A DNA stretch of 64,000 bases from positions 2,356,001-2,420,000 of the forward strand of contig OZ257257.1 of NCBI GenBank assembly GCA_965279705.1. The letters are read 5' to 3'. The translations under genes and the position numbers were made by a program. The stretch is from Stagnimonas sp965279705. Lineage in GTDB: Bacteria > Pseudomonadota > Gammaproteobacteria > Nevskiales > Nevskiaceae. The first letter of the stretch is position 1. Every line of letters starts with the position of its first letter. Below the pieces are notes generated by a model. It was not told where the DNA came from and did not search any database. It saw only the letters and a list, made by a program, of their open reading frames with translations. Below are positions 26,711-35,369 of this stretch, in pieces.

Positions 26711-27451
26711 ATGCCATCGGCCGCCCTGCAAGCCTTTATCGCCGCCGACCCGACAGAGAAATGCGCGCGCGTGGCGGCACTTACGGTGATCGCCCCGCTA
26801 CCGGACACACCGCTGCAACCGGGTCGACCTGCCACGCCGCTGCTGGTGCGTCCGCGCGACGTGCCTGGCCGCGGCTTGGGCAGCATCGAGGGCCGCGCCG
26901 GGCTTTGCCATGCGGTGGCCCATATCGAGTTCAACGCCATCAACCTGGCGCTCGACGCAGCCCTGCGCTTTGCCGACATGCCGCCCGACTACTACGCAGA
27001 CTGGCTGAGCGTGGCGCAGGATGAAGCGCGGCACTTCCTGATGATGCGCACGCGCCTCAACCAGCTGGGTTTCGACTACGGCGATTTCACCGCCCACAAC
27101 GGCCTGTGGGAGTCGGCTGAAAAAACCGCCGACGACGTGATGGTGCGCATGGCCTGCGTGCCCCGTGTGCTGGAGGCGCGCGGCCTCGACGTGACGCCGA
27201 ATCTCATCAGCCGCCTGCGCGAAGTGCGAGACCTCGACACCGTCGCCGTGCTCGAAGTGATCCTCGCCGAAGAAGTGCGCCATGTGGAAATCGGAACGCG
27301 CTGGTTTCGCCATTGCTGCACAGCACGCGGGCTGGAGCCGGTGGGCACCTTCCGCAGTTTGCTGGCGGCGCACAACATCACCCTGCGGCCGCCCTTCAAC
27401 CATGCAGCACGGCAGCAGGCGGGATTCTTGCCGGAAGAGTTGGCGCTCTAA
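26711..27451 (+). CDS. DUF455 ferritin-like protein
   Basis: A 246-residue protein with ferritin-like diiron motifs: AHIEFNAINLALD (Glu/His), AQDEARHFLMMRTRL (EARH) and LAEEVRHVEIGTRW (EEVRH). These provide the paired Glu and ExxH ligands of a four-helix diiron or dimetal site. DUF455 members are widespread in proteobacteria and of unknown function. It follows the FAH gene after 8 bases, so the two are probably co-transcribed. The stop overlaps the convergent amidase stop. Confidence 0.88.
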   Translation: MPSAALQAFIAADPTEKCARVAALTVIAPLPDTPLQPGRPATPLLVRPRDVPGRGLGSIEGRAGLCHAVAHIEFNAINLALDAALRFADMPPDYYADWLSVAQDEARHFLMMRTRLNQLGFDYGDFTAHNGLWESAEKTADDVMVRMACVPRVLEARGLDVTPNLISRLREVRDLDTVAVLEVILAEEVRHVEIGTRWFRHCCTARGLEPVGTFRSLLAAHNITLRPPFNHAARQQAGFLPEELAL

Positions 27452-28911
27452 ACCACCGAACGCGCCCGCTGGAACTGCGGCTCCAGCTGGGCGGCCAAGG
27501 ACAGCAAACGGCCCTCTTCACCAAACGGCGCGACGAACTGCAAGCCGATCGGCAGACCGTCGCTGCTGGTGGCCAGTGGGCAACTCATCGACGGCGTGCC
27601 GGTGAGATTGCTCAGCTGCGTGAAGGGCGTGATGCGCAGGTTGTCGAGTACCATCTTGTCCACCTGCCCGCTCCTGAGCAGCGCCTTGCCGAGTCCGAGC
27701 GCCAGGATTGGCTTGATGGCGGCGCGCTGCAAGGCCGGCGTCGCGAGCTGGCCGATCTTCGGCGCGGTGTAGGCAGCGCTAGGCAACAGGTAAAGATCGA
27801 AGCGTGTGAAGTACACGCTCAGGCTGCGGGCGTACTGGTTCCACTTGCGACGCTCGCTGACGTACTCACCGGCCGACAACGCATCACCCAGCAAACCCAG
27901 CGCGCGGCTATCCAGCTCGAACTGGTTTTCGGTCGCGCCCAGCGCCCGGCAGGCGCGCATGTTGGCGGCGACCTGACCGAGATACATGGTGAAGAAGCTC
28001 TTGGCGAGGGCGAGGCCGTCGATGGCGGGCTCGGCTTCCTCAACGTGATGACCCAGCGCTTCGAGCTGTGTCGCGGTGCGGCGCACGGCTTCAGTCACTT
28101 CCGGGTGCACGGTGGTGCCAATCGGCGAGCGGCTTGAAAAACCGATGCGCAATTTGCCGGGCGCACGCCGCGCGTGTTCGGCAAAAGACCATGCCGAGGC
28201 TGCGATGGTGAAAGGATCACCCGGCGACGCGCCGGCCAGCACATCGAGCATGGCGGCGGAGTCGCGCACGCTGTGGGTGAGCACATGTTCGCTCGATGCG
28301 CCCTCCCAGCCTTCCGCATGATGCGGCCCGTACGGCACCCGTCCACGCGAGGGCCTGAGACCAAACAGTCCGCAGTACGCGGCCGGGATGCGAATGCTGC
28401 CGCCGCCATCGCTCGCACCGGCCATCGGCACCACGCCGGCCGCCACCACGGCCGCCGCACCGCCCGAAGAACCACCCGGCGTGTGTTGCGGATTGATCGG
28501 GTTGCGGGTGGGCCCGAAGGCCTCCGGCTCGGTGACGCCCTTCAGCGCGAACTCGGGGCTTGCGGTGCGGCCGAAGATCACCAGCCCCGCCGCCTTGCAG
28601 CGCGTGGTGTAGGTGCTGTCGCCGTGGGCGATGTTGTTCTTGAGCGCTGCCGAGCCACACATATTGGGCACGCCATCCATCTCCTGCCCGTAGTCCTTGA
28701 GCAGGAACGGCACGCCGGCAAACGGCCCGCTCAAGGGGCTTGCTGCGGCACTGCGACCCAAGGCATCCAGCCGCTGCACGATGGCGTTGAGCGTCGGCTC
28801 CACCACATTGGCACGGGCGATGGCAGCATCGAGCAACTCGCTGCTGCTGACCTGCTTGCTGCGCACCAGCTCGGCAAGGCCGGTGGCGTCGTACTGCGCG
28901 TAATCCTTCAT
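27448..28911 (-). CDS. Amidase signature family enzyme
   Basis: A 487-residue protein from the ATG at 28911. The Ser-cisSer-Lys triad is visible: Lys in GVPFLLKDYGQEMDG near residue 79, the cis-Ser in GGSSGGAAAVVAAG near 150 and the nucleophile Ser in ASDGGGSIRIPAAYCGLFG near 175. The family hydrolyses amides or acts in Glu-tRNA amidotransfer. Absence of gatB/gatC neighbours and the divergent C-terminus argue for a catabolic amidase; the substrate is unknown. Convergent overlap of 4 bases with DUF455. Confidence 0.92.
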   Translation of the reverse strand: MKDYAQYDATGLAELVRSKQVSSSELLDAAIARANVVEPTLNAIVQRLDALGRSAAASPLSGPFAGVPFLLKDYGQEMDGVPNMCGSAALKNNIAHGDSTYTTRCKAAGLVIFGRTASPEFALKGVTEPEAFGPTRNPINPQHTPGGSSGGAAAVVAAGVVPMAGASDGGGSIRIPAAYCGLFGLRPSRGRVPYGPHHAEGWEGASSEHVLTHSVRDSAAMLDVLAGASPGDPFTIAASAWSFAEHARRAPGKLRIGFSSRSPIGTTVHPEVTEAVRRTATQLEALGHHVEEAEPAIDGLALAKSFFTMYLGQVAANMRACRALGATENQFELDSRALGLLGDALSAGEYVSERRKWNQYARSLSVYFTRFDLYLLPSAAYTAPKIGQLATPALQRAAIKPILALGLGKALLRSGQVDKMVLDNLRITPFTQLSNLTGTPSMSCPLATSSDGLPIGLQFVAPFGEEGRLLSLAAQLEPQFQRARSVV

Positions 28912-28992
28912 GCCGCTCCTGGGAAAGCTGAATAGTTGTCGGGATGGGCTTAGATTACGGCGCAGCGGCACCAGACCGTGAGGAGAATCGAC

Positions 28993-29757
28993 ATGACTGC
29001 AACAACACTCAATTCCAGCCAGACCATTCCCACCAATGCACCTGCCTGGGCCGTAGCACTCCGGCGCTACAACAACTGGCTGATGTACGACCTGGGCGGC
29101 GGCGCGCGGCCGTGGAAGTTCGCTTGGATCATCAACTTCCAGAAAGGCGGCACCTTCTTTTTTCTGGGCTTGCTGATGTGGCTCTATGCGCCACACACGC
29201 CTGCGGCGACGGCACCTGCCGCGTGGATTTATCTGGCGCTGCACGGCTCGTACGGGCTGGTGTGGCTGCTGAAGGATTTCTGCTTCCCCGACCCCGGCTG
29301 GCAGCATCGCATCACCATCGGCGGCGGGTTGTTCGCCCTGTTTGGGCTCGGCGTGTACTGGAGCTTCGGCTGGCTGCTGATTTCCGGCACCAGCCTGCCC
29401 GACTATCCGCTGCCCGATGCCGCCTGGTTCGCGCTGTGCATCAGTCTGGTCGTCACCGGCAGCGCCATCATGATTGCAGCCGATGCGCAGAAGTTCTACA
29501 CCCTGCGGGTCAAGCGCGGGCTCATCAGCGATGGCGTGCATCGCTTTATCCGCCACCCGAATTATCTCGGCGAGATGATGATCTACTTAGGATTTGCCCT
29601 ACTGGTATGGCACTGGTTGCCGCTGCTGTGGCTGGCCTACATCTGGCTGAGTCTATTTGCGCCCAACATGGCGATGAAGGAAGCCAGCATGAGCCGCTAC
29701 CCCGAATGGGCCGCCTACAAAAAACGCAGCTGGTGGCTCATCCCCTGTGTATTTTGA
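28993..29757 (+). CDS. Membrane protein of the steroid 5-alpha-reductase/isoprenylcysteine methyltransferase type
   Basis: A 254-residue protein with about six membrane segments. The C-terminal third has the fold's hallmark: LISDGVHRFIRHPNYLGEMMIYLGF and then EASMSRYPEWAAYKKRSWWLIP, with the RHPNYLGE cofactor-binding motif. I start at the ATG at 28993 with AGGAGA upstream; a GTG at 28978 is less likely. Family members are membrane methyltransferases or NADPH reductases of lipids; which one applies is not clear. Confidence 0.8.
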   Translation: MTATTLNSSQTIPTNAPAWAVALRRYNNWLMYDLGGGARPWKFAWIINFQKGGTFFFLGLLMWLYAPHTPAATAPAAWIYLALHGSYGLVWLLKDFCFPDPGWQHRITIGGGLFALFGLGVYWSFGWLLISGTSLPDYPLPDAAWFALCISLVVTGSAIMIAADAQKFYTLRVKRGLISDGVHRFIRHPNYLGEMMIYLGFALLVWHWLPLLWLAYIWLSLFAPNMAMKEASMSRYPEWAAYKKRSWWLIPCVF

Positions 29758-30241
29758 GTTGCCGGCTTTGCGCACTATCCTGCTTGCCACACTGGTGCTG
29801 CTCTCTACCGCCGCAGCGGCCCAATCCACAGCCGAGAAACCCATGACCCAGCAACACGCCACTGGCCTCTTCGAGGTAAAGATGCCCACGCTTGCCCTGG
29901 CAGACGAACACGCTCCGCCCTACTTCGGTCGCCGGGCGCTGGACAAGCAGTATCACGGCCCCCTCAAAGCCACTGGCAAGGGTGAAATGCTGGCTGCGAT
30001 GACGGCCGTGGAAGGCTCCGCCGCCTATGTCGCCATCGAGCAGGTCAGCGGCACGCTGGACGGCAAGAAAGGCAGCTTCGCGCTGCAGCACAGCGGCCTG
30101 ATGACGCGCGGGGCACCGCAGCTCAGCGTCATCGTCGTGCCAGATTCCGGCAGCGACGAGTTGACCGGGCTGACGGGGAAAATGGCAATCCGCATCGAGG
30201 GCGGCAAGCACTACTACGACTTCGATTACACCCTGCCCTGA
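29747..30241 (+). CDS. DUF3224 family protein, probably exported
   Basis: About 164 residues if started at the GTG at 29747, which overlaps the previous gene's end; that gives a signal peptide (LRTILLATLVLLSTAAAAQ). The mature part starts QQHATGLFEVKM and contains AYVAIEQVSGTLDGKKGSFALQH and ELTGLTGKMAIRIEGGKHYYDFDY, typical of the DUF3224 beta-barrel family of unknown function. Most family members lack a signal peptide, so a start at the ATG at 29843 is the alternative. Confidence 0.75.
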   Translation: MYFELPALRTILLATLVLLSTAAAAQSTAEKPMTQQHATGLFEVKMPTLALADEHAPPYFGRRALDKQYHGPLKATGKGEMLAAMTAVEGSAAYVAIEQVSGTLDGKKGSFALQHSGLMTRGAPQLSVIVVPDSGSDELTGLTGKMAIRIEGGKHYYDFDYTLP

Positions 30242-30250
30242 GTCACCGCT

Positions 30251-30604
30251 TCACGCACTGCGGAAGATGAAATACACCGCACCGCACATGCAGAGTCCTG
30301 CCCAGAGAAAATCCAGTCGCATCGGCTGCTTCATGTAGAACACCGCGAACGGCACGAACACCGCAAGGGTGATGACCTCCTGAAGAATCTTCAATTGCCC
30401 CAGCGACAACGCGCCCGCAAAGCCGATGCGATTGGCCGGCACCATGATCGCGTATTCAAAAAACGCGATACCCCAGGACGCGAAAATCGCAATCCACAAA
30501 GGCTTCTGCGTTGCGTCCTTGAGATGCGCATACCAAGCAAAGGTCATGAAGACATTGCTGATGAGCAGCAGGCCGGCGGTTTGGGCGAGAACAGGAAAAT
30601 TCAT
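30251..30604 (-). CDS. DUF486 (DMT superfamily) small membrane protein
   Basis: A 117-residue protein with four predicted membrane helices. Conserved features include FMTFAWYAHLK, IAFFEYAIMVPANRIG and LGQLKILQEVITL. DUF486 proteins resemble single-repeat drug/metabolite transporters (EmrE size) and probably dimerise; no substrate is known. Its ATG overlaps the stop of the upstream DUF559 gene by 4 bases. Confidence 0.9.
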   Translation of the reverse strand: MNFPVLAQTAGLLLISNVFMTFAWYAHLKDATQKPLWIAIFASWGIAFFEYAIMVPANRIGFAGALSLGQLKILQEVITLAVFVPFAVFYMKQPMRLDFLWAGLCMCGAVYFIFRSA

Positions 30605-31002
30605 GTGGCGGCTCGATCTTGAGCCCCTCTCCCGCTTGCGGGAGAGGGGTTGGGGAGAGGGGCTTCTTTAAGGGTAGACAGGATGATTTCAAGCACGGCC
30701 TTGGTGTCGTTCATCGCCAAGTGGTTCCAGAATCTCAACACGCGATAACCCCGTTCTTTCAGAGAGTGATCGCGACGTATGTCATCTTCGCTCTCCAAAT
30801 GCTGGCCACCATCGAGCTCGATAACGAGCTTGGCTTCAAGGCAGGCAAAATCAACGATGAATTGGCCGAGACGAACCTGCCTCTTGAACTTGAACCCACC
30901 GAGTCGATGGGCTCGAAGGTAGTACCAAAGCCTAAGCTCTGCATCGGTCTGCCCGACTCGTAAGGCTTTGGCATTAGTTAGTTTGGCTTGACGCTCTCGC
31001 AT
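30601..31002 (-). CDS. DUF559 domain protein (Vsr-like endonuclease fold)
   Basis: A 133-residue protein. TDAELRLWYYLRAHRLGGFKFKRQ, then FIVDFACLEAKLVIELDGGQH contain the Asp and the E-x-D of the PD-(D/E)XK nuclease fold shared with Vsr and DUF559 proteins. ERGYRVLRFWN is also typical. The last 20 residues (PLPNPSPASGRG) are not part of the fold: they are encoded by a palindromic repeat that has extended the gene. A second inverted copy lies just before the gene. Such genes are often patchily distributed, and their role is unknown. Confidence 0.88.
   Translation of the reverse strand: MRERQAKLTNAKALRVGQTDAELRLWYYLRAHRLGGFKFKRQVRLGQFIVDFACLEAKLVIELDGGQHLESEDDIRRDHSLKERGYRVLRFWNHLAMNDTKAVLEIILSTLKEAPLPNPSPASGRGAQDRAAT
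30624..30662 (+). repeat. 39-bp palindromic repeat, left copy flanking DUF559
   Basis: cccctctcccgc-ttgc-type palindrome (perfect hairpin cccctctcccgc / gcgggagagggg) followed by ttggggagagggg. It lies inside the 3' end of the DUF559 gene and is translated as PNPSPASGRG. It matches the copy at 31024-31062 in inverted orientation at nearly every position. Confidence 0.9.
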
Positions 31003-31023
31003 GTTTCGAGCCTAGCAAAAGCA

Positions 31024-31062
31024 CCCTCTCCCCTAGCCCCTCTCCCGCAAGCGGGAGAGGGG
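31024..31062 (-). repeat. 39-bp palindromic repeat, right copy flanking DUF559
   Basis: Inverted copy of the repeat at 30624-30662, lying between the DUF559 start and the stop of the penicillin acylase gene (7 bases away). Its hairpin may also serve as a terminator for the penicillin acylase gene, which ends at 31070 on the minus strand, although no T-run follows. Confidence 0.9.
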
Positions 31063-31069
31063 AACAAGG

Positions 31070-33946
31070 TCAGGGTTTTTCATAGCCGACCCGATGCACC
31101 CAGCTGCCGCGATCCTGATACGGCATCGTCACGCAGTCAGTGCCCGGCACGGTGTCTGAGCCGGGGCCGATCACGCCTGAGAGCGAGCAGATGCGGCTGC
31201 GCGGATGCACGCGGGTGCACTTGGCAAGCGTGGCCGTCGTCAATGCCGTGCCGCCGTTGTAGCTCGTGGCCAGGCGCGACAGCGTGGTGTTGAGGGCTGC
31301 CAGCATCACCGCATCGCGGCTACGTCCACCCGCCCAGTCGCGGCGATTGGTGATGCCGCTGGTGCTGGGCTTGAGCACGCGCACCACGACGTTGTCCATC
31401 ACGCTCTGGTCGAACACATGGCTGCCCACGCCGCTGACGCGACCATAGCTGGTCAACCCGGTGTCGGGCGTCGGATTGTTGGGGTCGGAGTCCGGCGTGC
31501 CGCTGTCGATGACATCGGTCTTGAGCGCCGCGAATAGCTCGTCGCGCAGCGCCGTGACATAGGCGCCGAAGATGGTCGCGGCGGGGCCATCGGTCGCCGT
31601 CTCGTTGCTGATGTTGATGTTGGGGCCGTAGTGCTTGGCGTCCCAGCCGAGCACCAGATCGATTGCGGCCTTCTGCGTCTCGCTCAATTGTGCGGCGGCA
31701 CTGCTGCGAAACGCCGCGATCAAGGGCCGGTATTCGCGTGCGCGCGGATCGGTAGTGCCGGTGTTCTCGTCGAGCTTGGCGAGGTCGGCGTAGGTCCAGT
31801 CCGTACGGCTGGCCAATTGGTCGATGATCGCCGTCACCCGCTGGCCCGGTCCGCCCGGCCGCGAGGTGTTGCCGAGGCCCTCGCCATCGAGCCAGCCGTG
31901 CGCCGGCTTGTTGTTCCAGTTGGCGACATAACCCTGCGCTGGGTCACGCACCTGCGGGGTGGCCTCGAAAGGCAGCAGGCCACTGTGATCGAACGCGCCG
32001 GTGCCGGGGATCGGCAGGCGCATGTCCGTGTTGGCACTGCGGGCGAAGTGCAGACCCGGGTGATAGAAGGCAATGTGGCCATCGCGCGAGGCCACCACCG
32101 CGTTCTCGTTCCAGGTCACCTTGCGCATGGCGGCATCGAACTCGGCAAAGTTCTTCGCCTTGTTCCATTCGCGGATGCCCTCGATGGTTTCGATCTCGCG
32201 CAGCCAAATCGCATACGCCAGGCTGCGGCCAATGCCGAGGGCATCGTCCCGCGCCACCAGCGGGCCGTGCACCGTGCGGCAGATCTTGTTGCTCTGCGAC
32301 AGGCTGGCCGGGCCGACCGGAATACCCATCTGCGCGGCCCGATACTTGAAGGTCTCGGTGCGGCAGCTCATGTCTTTCCACACGCCGTTGTGAAAATACT
32401 GGTCGGCCTTGCAGCTGCCAGCGACGATCTGCGCGGTCGAACACAGGGTTTCGATGAAGCTGTCGATGGTTTTCGAGTAGCCGGTAGTGAGCCCCCAGGC
32501 GTTGTTCTCGGTGTAGCCGATGCCGACTACCGGCAGACCGGGCACCGAGCTGCCGCGAGCGTCGTAGCCGGCGCCGTGGATCTCGTACTCGACCAGTAAC
32601 AGCGGATAGCCATAGCCCAGCTGCGGGCCACTGACCATCAACGTGCCATGGTCGCGGGTGCGCGACGGGGCGAGCGCGTAGGCGTGACTGCCGCCGTGCA
32701 GATAGGCGCGCAGCTCGCCGAGTGCGATCACGATCTTCTGCCGCGCCTGGCGCTGGCGGTCTGCATTCTTGCGCTTGGCCTTGGGTGTCGTGACCTTGGT
32801 ACTCATCATCGCCACGTCACGCCGGGCCGCACCAGCGAGCCCGGACGACGCGGTGCTGGCGGCAGCCAGCGAGGGCTGCGAGCAGGGCACGGGTGCGGTC
32901 GAGCTACCGGTGCCATCGCCGCGGCGGATGCTCTCCGGCAAGGTCACCGCCCAGTCGGCCATGCGCTCGAACACCGCATCGCGACCCTCGGCCGGCATCG
33001 GCTGATTGCTGAAACGGCCGACGCCAGCCGGCACGCTGGTGACGGCCTTGGCGTCTTCGAGCCAGGTGAGATCGAGAAAGGCATCCTTGCCGGCGCGCGC
33101 CGAGCCGTAGCGTGCGGTGAGTGTCTTCAACAGCGCGATGTTGGAGAACTCGTTGCCGCCCTCGGCTGCGACGAAGCGGGTGATGTAGACGCCGGCCGCC
33201 AGCACATCCTGCACCGTGAACGGCTGCGGCTGCGAGGTGAGCAGGCCGTATTCGGCCGGCAGCAGGGTGGGGTTGGTGGCGAGCGTCGCGATGTAAGCAT
33301 TGGCACCAGCGATGTAGCCGTTGACCGCGTCCTTTGCATCGGCACTCAAGCCGTCGTAGAGCGTCTGATATTCCACAGCGGTGTAGCTGTTGACGCGCTG
33401 CTGCAAGTCGGCCGGTACTGCGCCACAGCCAGTGAGTTCACCCAGGGTGCCCTGTGCGGTGCGGCGCACGGCATCCATCAGAAACAGCCGGTCTTGTGCG
33501 ATGGAATAGCCGACGCCAAACCAGAGGTCACTGAGCTTCTCGGCGTAGATGATCGGCACACCGTAGCTGTCGCGATAAACCTCGATACCCACCTTGGGCA
33601 CGAAGGCGGTGCCGGGTTTGGTGCCCAGCATTGCGGGCTTGGCCTTGAAGCGCCAGTAGAGATCGCGCTGGTCATCGACGTGCGCGCCGTAGTCGCCGGG
33701 ATTGCCGGTGGCGAGCCCCTGCACCTGCCCGGCCAGGCTTACAAAGCCGCTCTGCCCCGGTGGCAGAGTCGTCTCGGCCTTCAGCACCAGCGTCGTCGGG
33801 TCTGCCGGCGTCACCACCGCAGGACCGTCTGGCCCGCTGCCGCCCCCGGCAGACGTGGGGGCCGTGGACTCGCCGCAGGCAGCGAGTAGCAGGGCGGCCA
33901 ACACCGCAGCGGTGCACTGCGTCATGAGCCAACGGCATTTCGACAT
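31070..33946 (-). CDS. Penicillin acylase family lipoprotein (Ntn hydrolase)
   Basis: About 958 residues from the ATG at 33946, with a lipoprotein signal (AALLLAACGES). The alpha part contains GIEVYRDSYGVPIIYAE and QDRLFLMDAVRRTAQG. A basic linker (KVTTPKAKRKNADRQRQARQK) precedes the predicted self-cleavage site GG|SHAYALAPSRT near residue 419. The new N-terminal Ser would be the nucleophile. Downstream are LMVSGPQLGY and the GYTENNAWGLT motif that supplies the oxyanion Asn. Usual family members have Ser-Asn at the cleavage point; here it is Ser-His. Relatives cleave beta-lactam side chains, acyl-homoserine lactones or other amides. An outer-membrane or periplasmic location is likely. Confidence 0.88.
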   Translation of the reverse strand: MSKCRWLMTQCTAAVLAALLLAACGESTAPTSAGGGSGPDGPAVVTPADPTTLVLKAETTLPPGQSGFVSLAGQVQGLATGNPGDYGAHVDDQRDLYWRFKAKPAMLGTKPGTAFVPKVGIEVYRDSYGVPIIYAEKLSDLWFGVGYSIAQDRLFLMDAVRRTAQGTLGELTGCGAVPADLQQRVNSYTAVEYQTLYDGLSADAKDAVNGYIAGANAYIATLATNPTLLPAEYGLLTSQPQPFTVQDVLAAGVYITRFVAAEGGNEFSNIALLKTLTARYGSARAGKDAFLDLTWLEDAKAVTSVPAGVGRFSNQPMPAEGRDAVFERMADWAVTLPESIRRGDGTGSSTAPVPCSQPSLAAASTASSGLAGAARRDVAMMSTKVTTPKAKRKNADRQRQARQKIVIALGELRAYLHGGSHAYALAPSRTRDHGTLMVSGPQLGYGYPLLLVEYEIHGAGYDARGSSVPGLPVVGIGYTENNAWGLTTGYSKTIDSFIETLCSTAQIVAGSCKADQYFHNGVWKDMSCRTETFKYRAAQMGIPVGPASLSQSNKICRTVHGPLVARDDALGIGRSLAYAIWLREIETIEGIREWNKAKNFAEFDAAMRKVTWNENAVVASRDGHIAFYHPGLHFARSANTDMRLPIPGTGAFDHSGLLPFEATPQVRDPAQGYVANWNNKPAHGWLDGEGLGNTSRPGGPGQRVTAIIDQLASRTDWTYADLAKLDENTGTTDPRAREYRPLIAAFRSSAAAQLSETQKAAIDLVLGWDAKHYGPNINISNETATDGPAATIFGAYVTALRDELFAALKTDVIDSGTPDSDPNNPTPDTGLTSYGRVSGVGSHVFDQSVMDNVVVRVLKPSTSGITNRRDWAGGRSRDAVMLAALNTTLSRLATSYNGGTALTTATLAKCTRVHPRSRICSLSGVIGPGSDTVPGTDCVTMPYQDRGSWVHRVGYEKP

Positions 33947-34071
33947 CGTTTTTCTCCCGCATCGCTCTCGGAGTGGCGATGGCTTTGATGCGGCTACTGT
34001 AGCGGCGCTTGCTGCGCACACCGCATCACGGGGATGATCTTCCCTATTCCCTTCCCCATCGGAGTTATCCC

Positions 34072-34551
34072 GTGTCCAAACCCAGCACCGTACTCAAACT
34101 TTGGCGCACCCTTGAGCGCAAGCCGGGCGGCAAGTGGCTGTTCTCCCAAGCCATCAGCCGCAAGGCGCCTTACTTCGGCACCGTGCGTCCGCGCTTCGAG
34201 GTGGTGGAGTCGGGTCGCTGCGAGCTGACTGCAGAGAAGCGCCGCGCGGTGCACAACCATATCGGCACCTTTCACGCTATCGCGATCTGCAACATGGCCG
34301 AGGCGGCGATGGGCATTGCGGCCGAGGCCACGCTGCCGGCGACCCATCGCTGGCTACCCAAGAGCATGAGCGTGCGCTATCTCAAGAAAGCCGAGACCGA
34401 TTTGCGCGCGGTGGCGATCATCGACCCGGCAACGGTCTATGGCCCCGCGGGTTTCGATCTGCCGGTGAAGGTCGATGTGCTCGACACGCGTGGCGAGATT
34501 GTCTTCGACGCCGTCATCACCATCTGGGTGACAGCAAAGAAGAAAAGCTAG
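34072..34551 (+). CDS. Hotdog-fold protein (DUF4442/thioesterase-like)
   Basis: 159 residues starting with GTG (VSKPSTVLKLW), GGAG 9 bases upstream; an upstream ATG in frame is less likely. The body contains NHIGTFHAIAICNMAEAAMGIAAEA, the long central hotdog helix with its conserved Asn-His-x-Gly, and PKSMSVRYLKKAETDL. These match DUF4442/PaaI-like thioesterases acting on acyl-CoA. Substrate unknown. The stop overlaps the convergent downstream gene. Confidence 0.85.
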   Translation: MSKPSTVLKLWRTLERKPGGKWLFSQAISRKAPYFGTVRPRFEVVESGRCELTAEKRRAVHNHIGTFHAIAICNMAEAAMGIAAEATLPATHRWLPKSMSVRYLKKAETDLRAVAIIDPATVYGPAGFDLPVKVDVLDTRGEIVFDAVITIWVTAKKKS

Positions 34552-35315
34552 GGCCGCTTCGCCAGCTCGCCCTCGAAGCCGCCAAGCCACTGACCCTGCT
34601 CATCCAGCACCAATACGGCGCTGCCGTAAAAACCTTCCACCCGATAAAAGCGTGCGGCTTCGGCCCCGACACTCGGGTGCTTTTGTAGCCAGTGCTCGGC
34701 GGCGGGCGCAAGTGCTGGCTGGGCAGCTTTGAGCGCAGCCAGGGTCAAGCCCTGTGCGCGTGATGCGGCGTCGAGCGGCGCGTACAAAAACTGCAATTCA
34801 TGCGGCTCAAGACCGGCAGTAAAGCCGAACGCCATCACGCCGCTGGCCTCATCGCCGTCAGCGGGCTCGCGCACAGTGACGAAGTAAGGCGAGTGTGCAC
34901 CGAGCGCATCCCAACTCTCTGGCGTGATGGTTTGATCGGCATAGCGATTGGCAGTCACGGCGTGGAACTGCCCCTCATGGAACGCCACAGCCTGCACGCG
35001 TACGCTGTGAATCGACCACAGGCCTGCGCCGTAGGCGGCCAGCTGCAAGGCCGCGATCACGCCCAGATCCAGTGCCATCAGACGCCTGGCCTTGGCCGGA
35101 TTGAACACTACAAAAGTGAGCAGCGGGCCTAATACGAGGTCGACCAGCAGCAGCAATTTCAAGCCCACACCACCGCCGTCGGTGACAAACAGCGGGGCGG
35201 GAAACCATCGGCAGAGCATCAACGTCAGCGCGATACTCACCAGCACGATGCTGATGCTGAGATGCGCGCCGAGCGCCTTGAGTTTTGCGATGAGCAGCGA
35301 GCGGTTCCAGGTCAT
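34548..35315 (-). CDS. TfpX/TfpZ-type type IV pilin accessory protein
   Basis: A 255-residue protein with three N-terminal membrane segments. The diagnostic stretch is LCRWFPAPLF followed by GGGVGLKLLLLVDLVLGPLLTFVVFNPAKARRLMALDLGVIAALQL-type sequence (residues about 37-95), then a periplasmic C-terminal domain. TfpX/TfpZ/FimB proteins sit next to the major pilin gene in Pseudomonas and Xanthomonadales and help modulate pilin assembly. Here no pilin gene is adjacent. Confidence 0.85.
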   Translation of the reverse strand: MTWNRSLLIAKLKALGAHLSISIVLVSIALTLMLCRWFPAPLFVTDGGGVGLKLLLLVDLVLGPLLTFVVFNPAKARRLMALDLGVIAALQLAAYGAGLWSIHSVRVQAVAFHEGQFHAVTANRYADQTITPESWDALGAHSPYFVTVREPADGDEASGVMAFGFTAGLEPHELQFLYAPLDAASRAQGLTLAALKAAQPALAPAAEHWLQKHPSVGAEAARFYRVEGFYGSAVLVLDEQGQWLGGFEGELAKRP

Positions 35316-35369
35316 GGCAGAAATCGGTACGGGCTTATGCGGGCCAATTTAAGCAGACTGCCGCACAAA

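Noticed and set aside
29747..29842. DUF3224 gene starting only at the ATG at 29843.
   Set aside because: Possible, but the upstream in-frame 32 codons form a good signal peptide, so the longer form is preferred.
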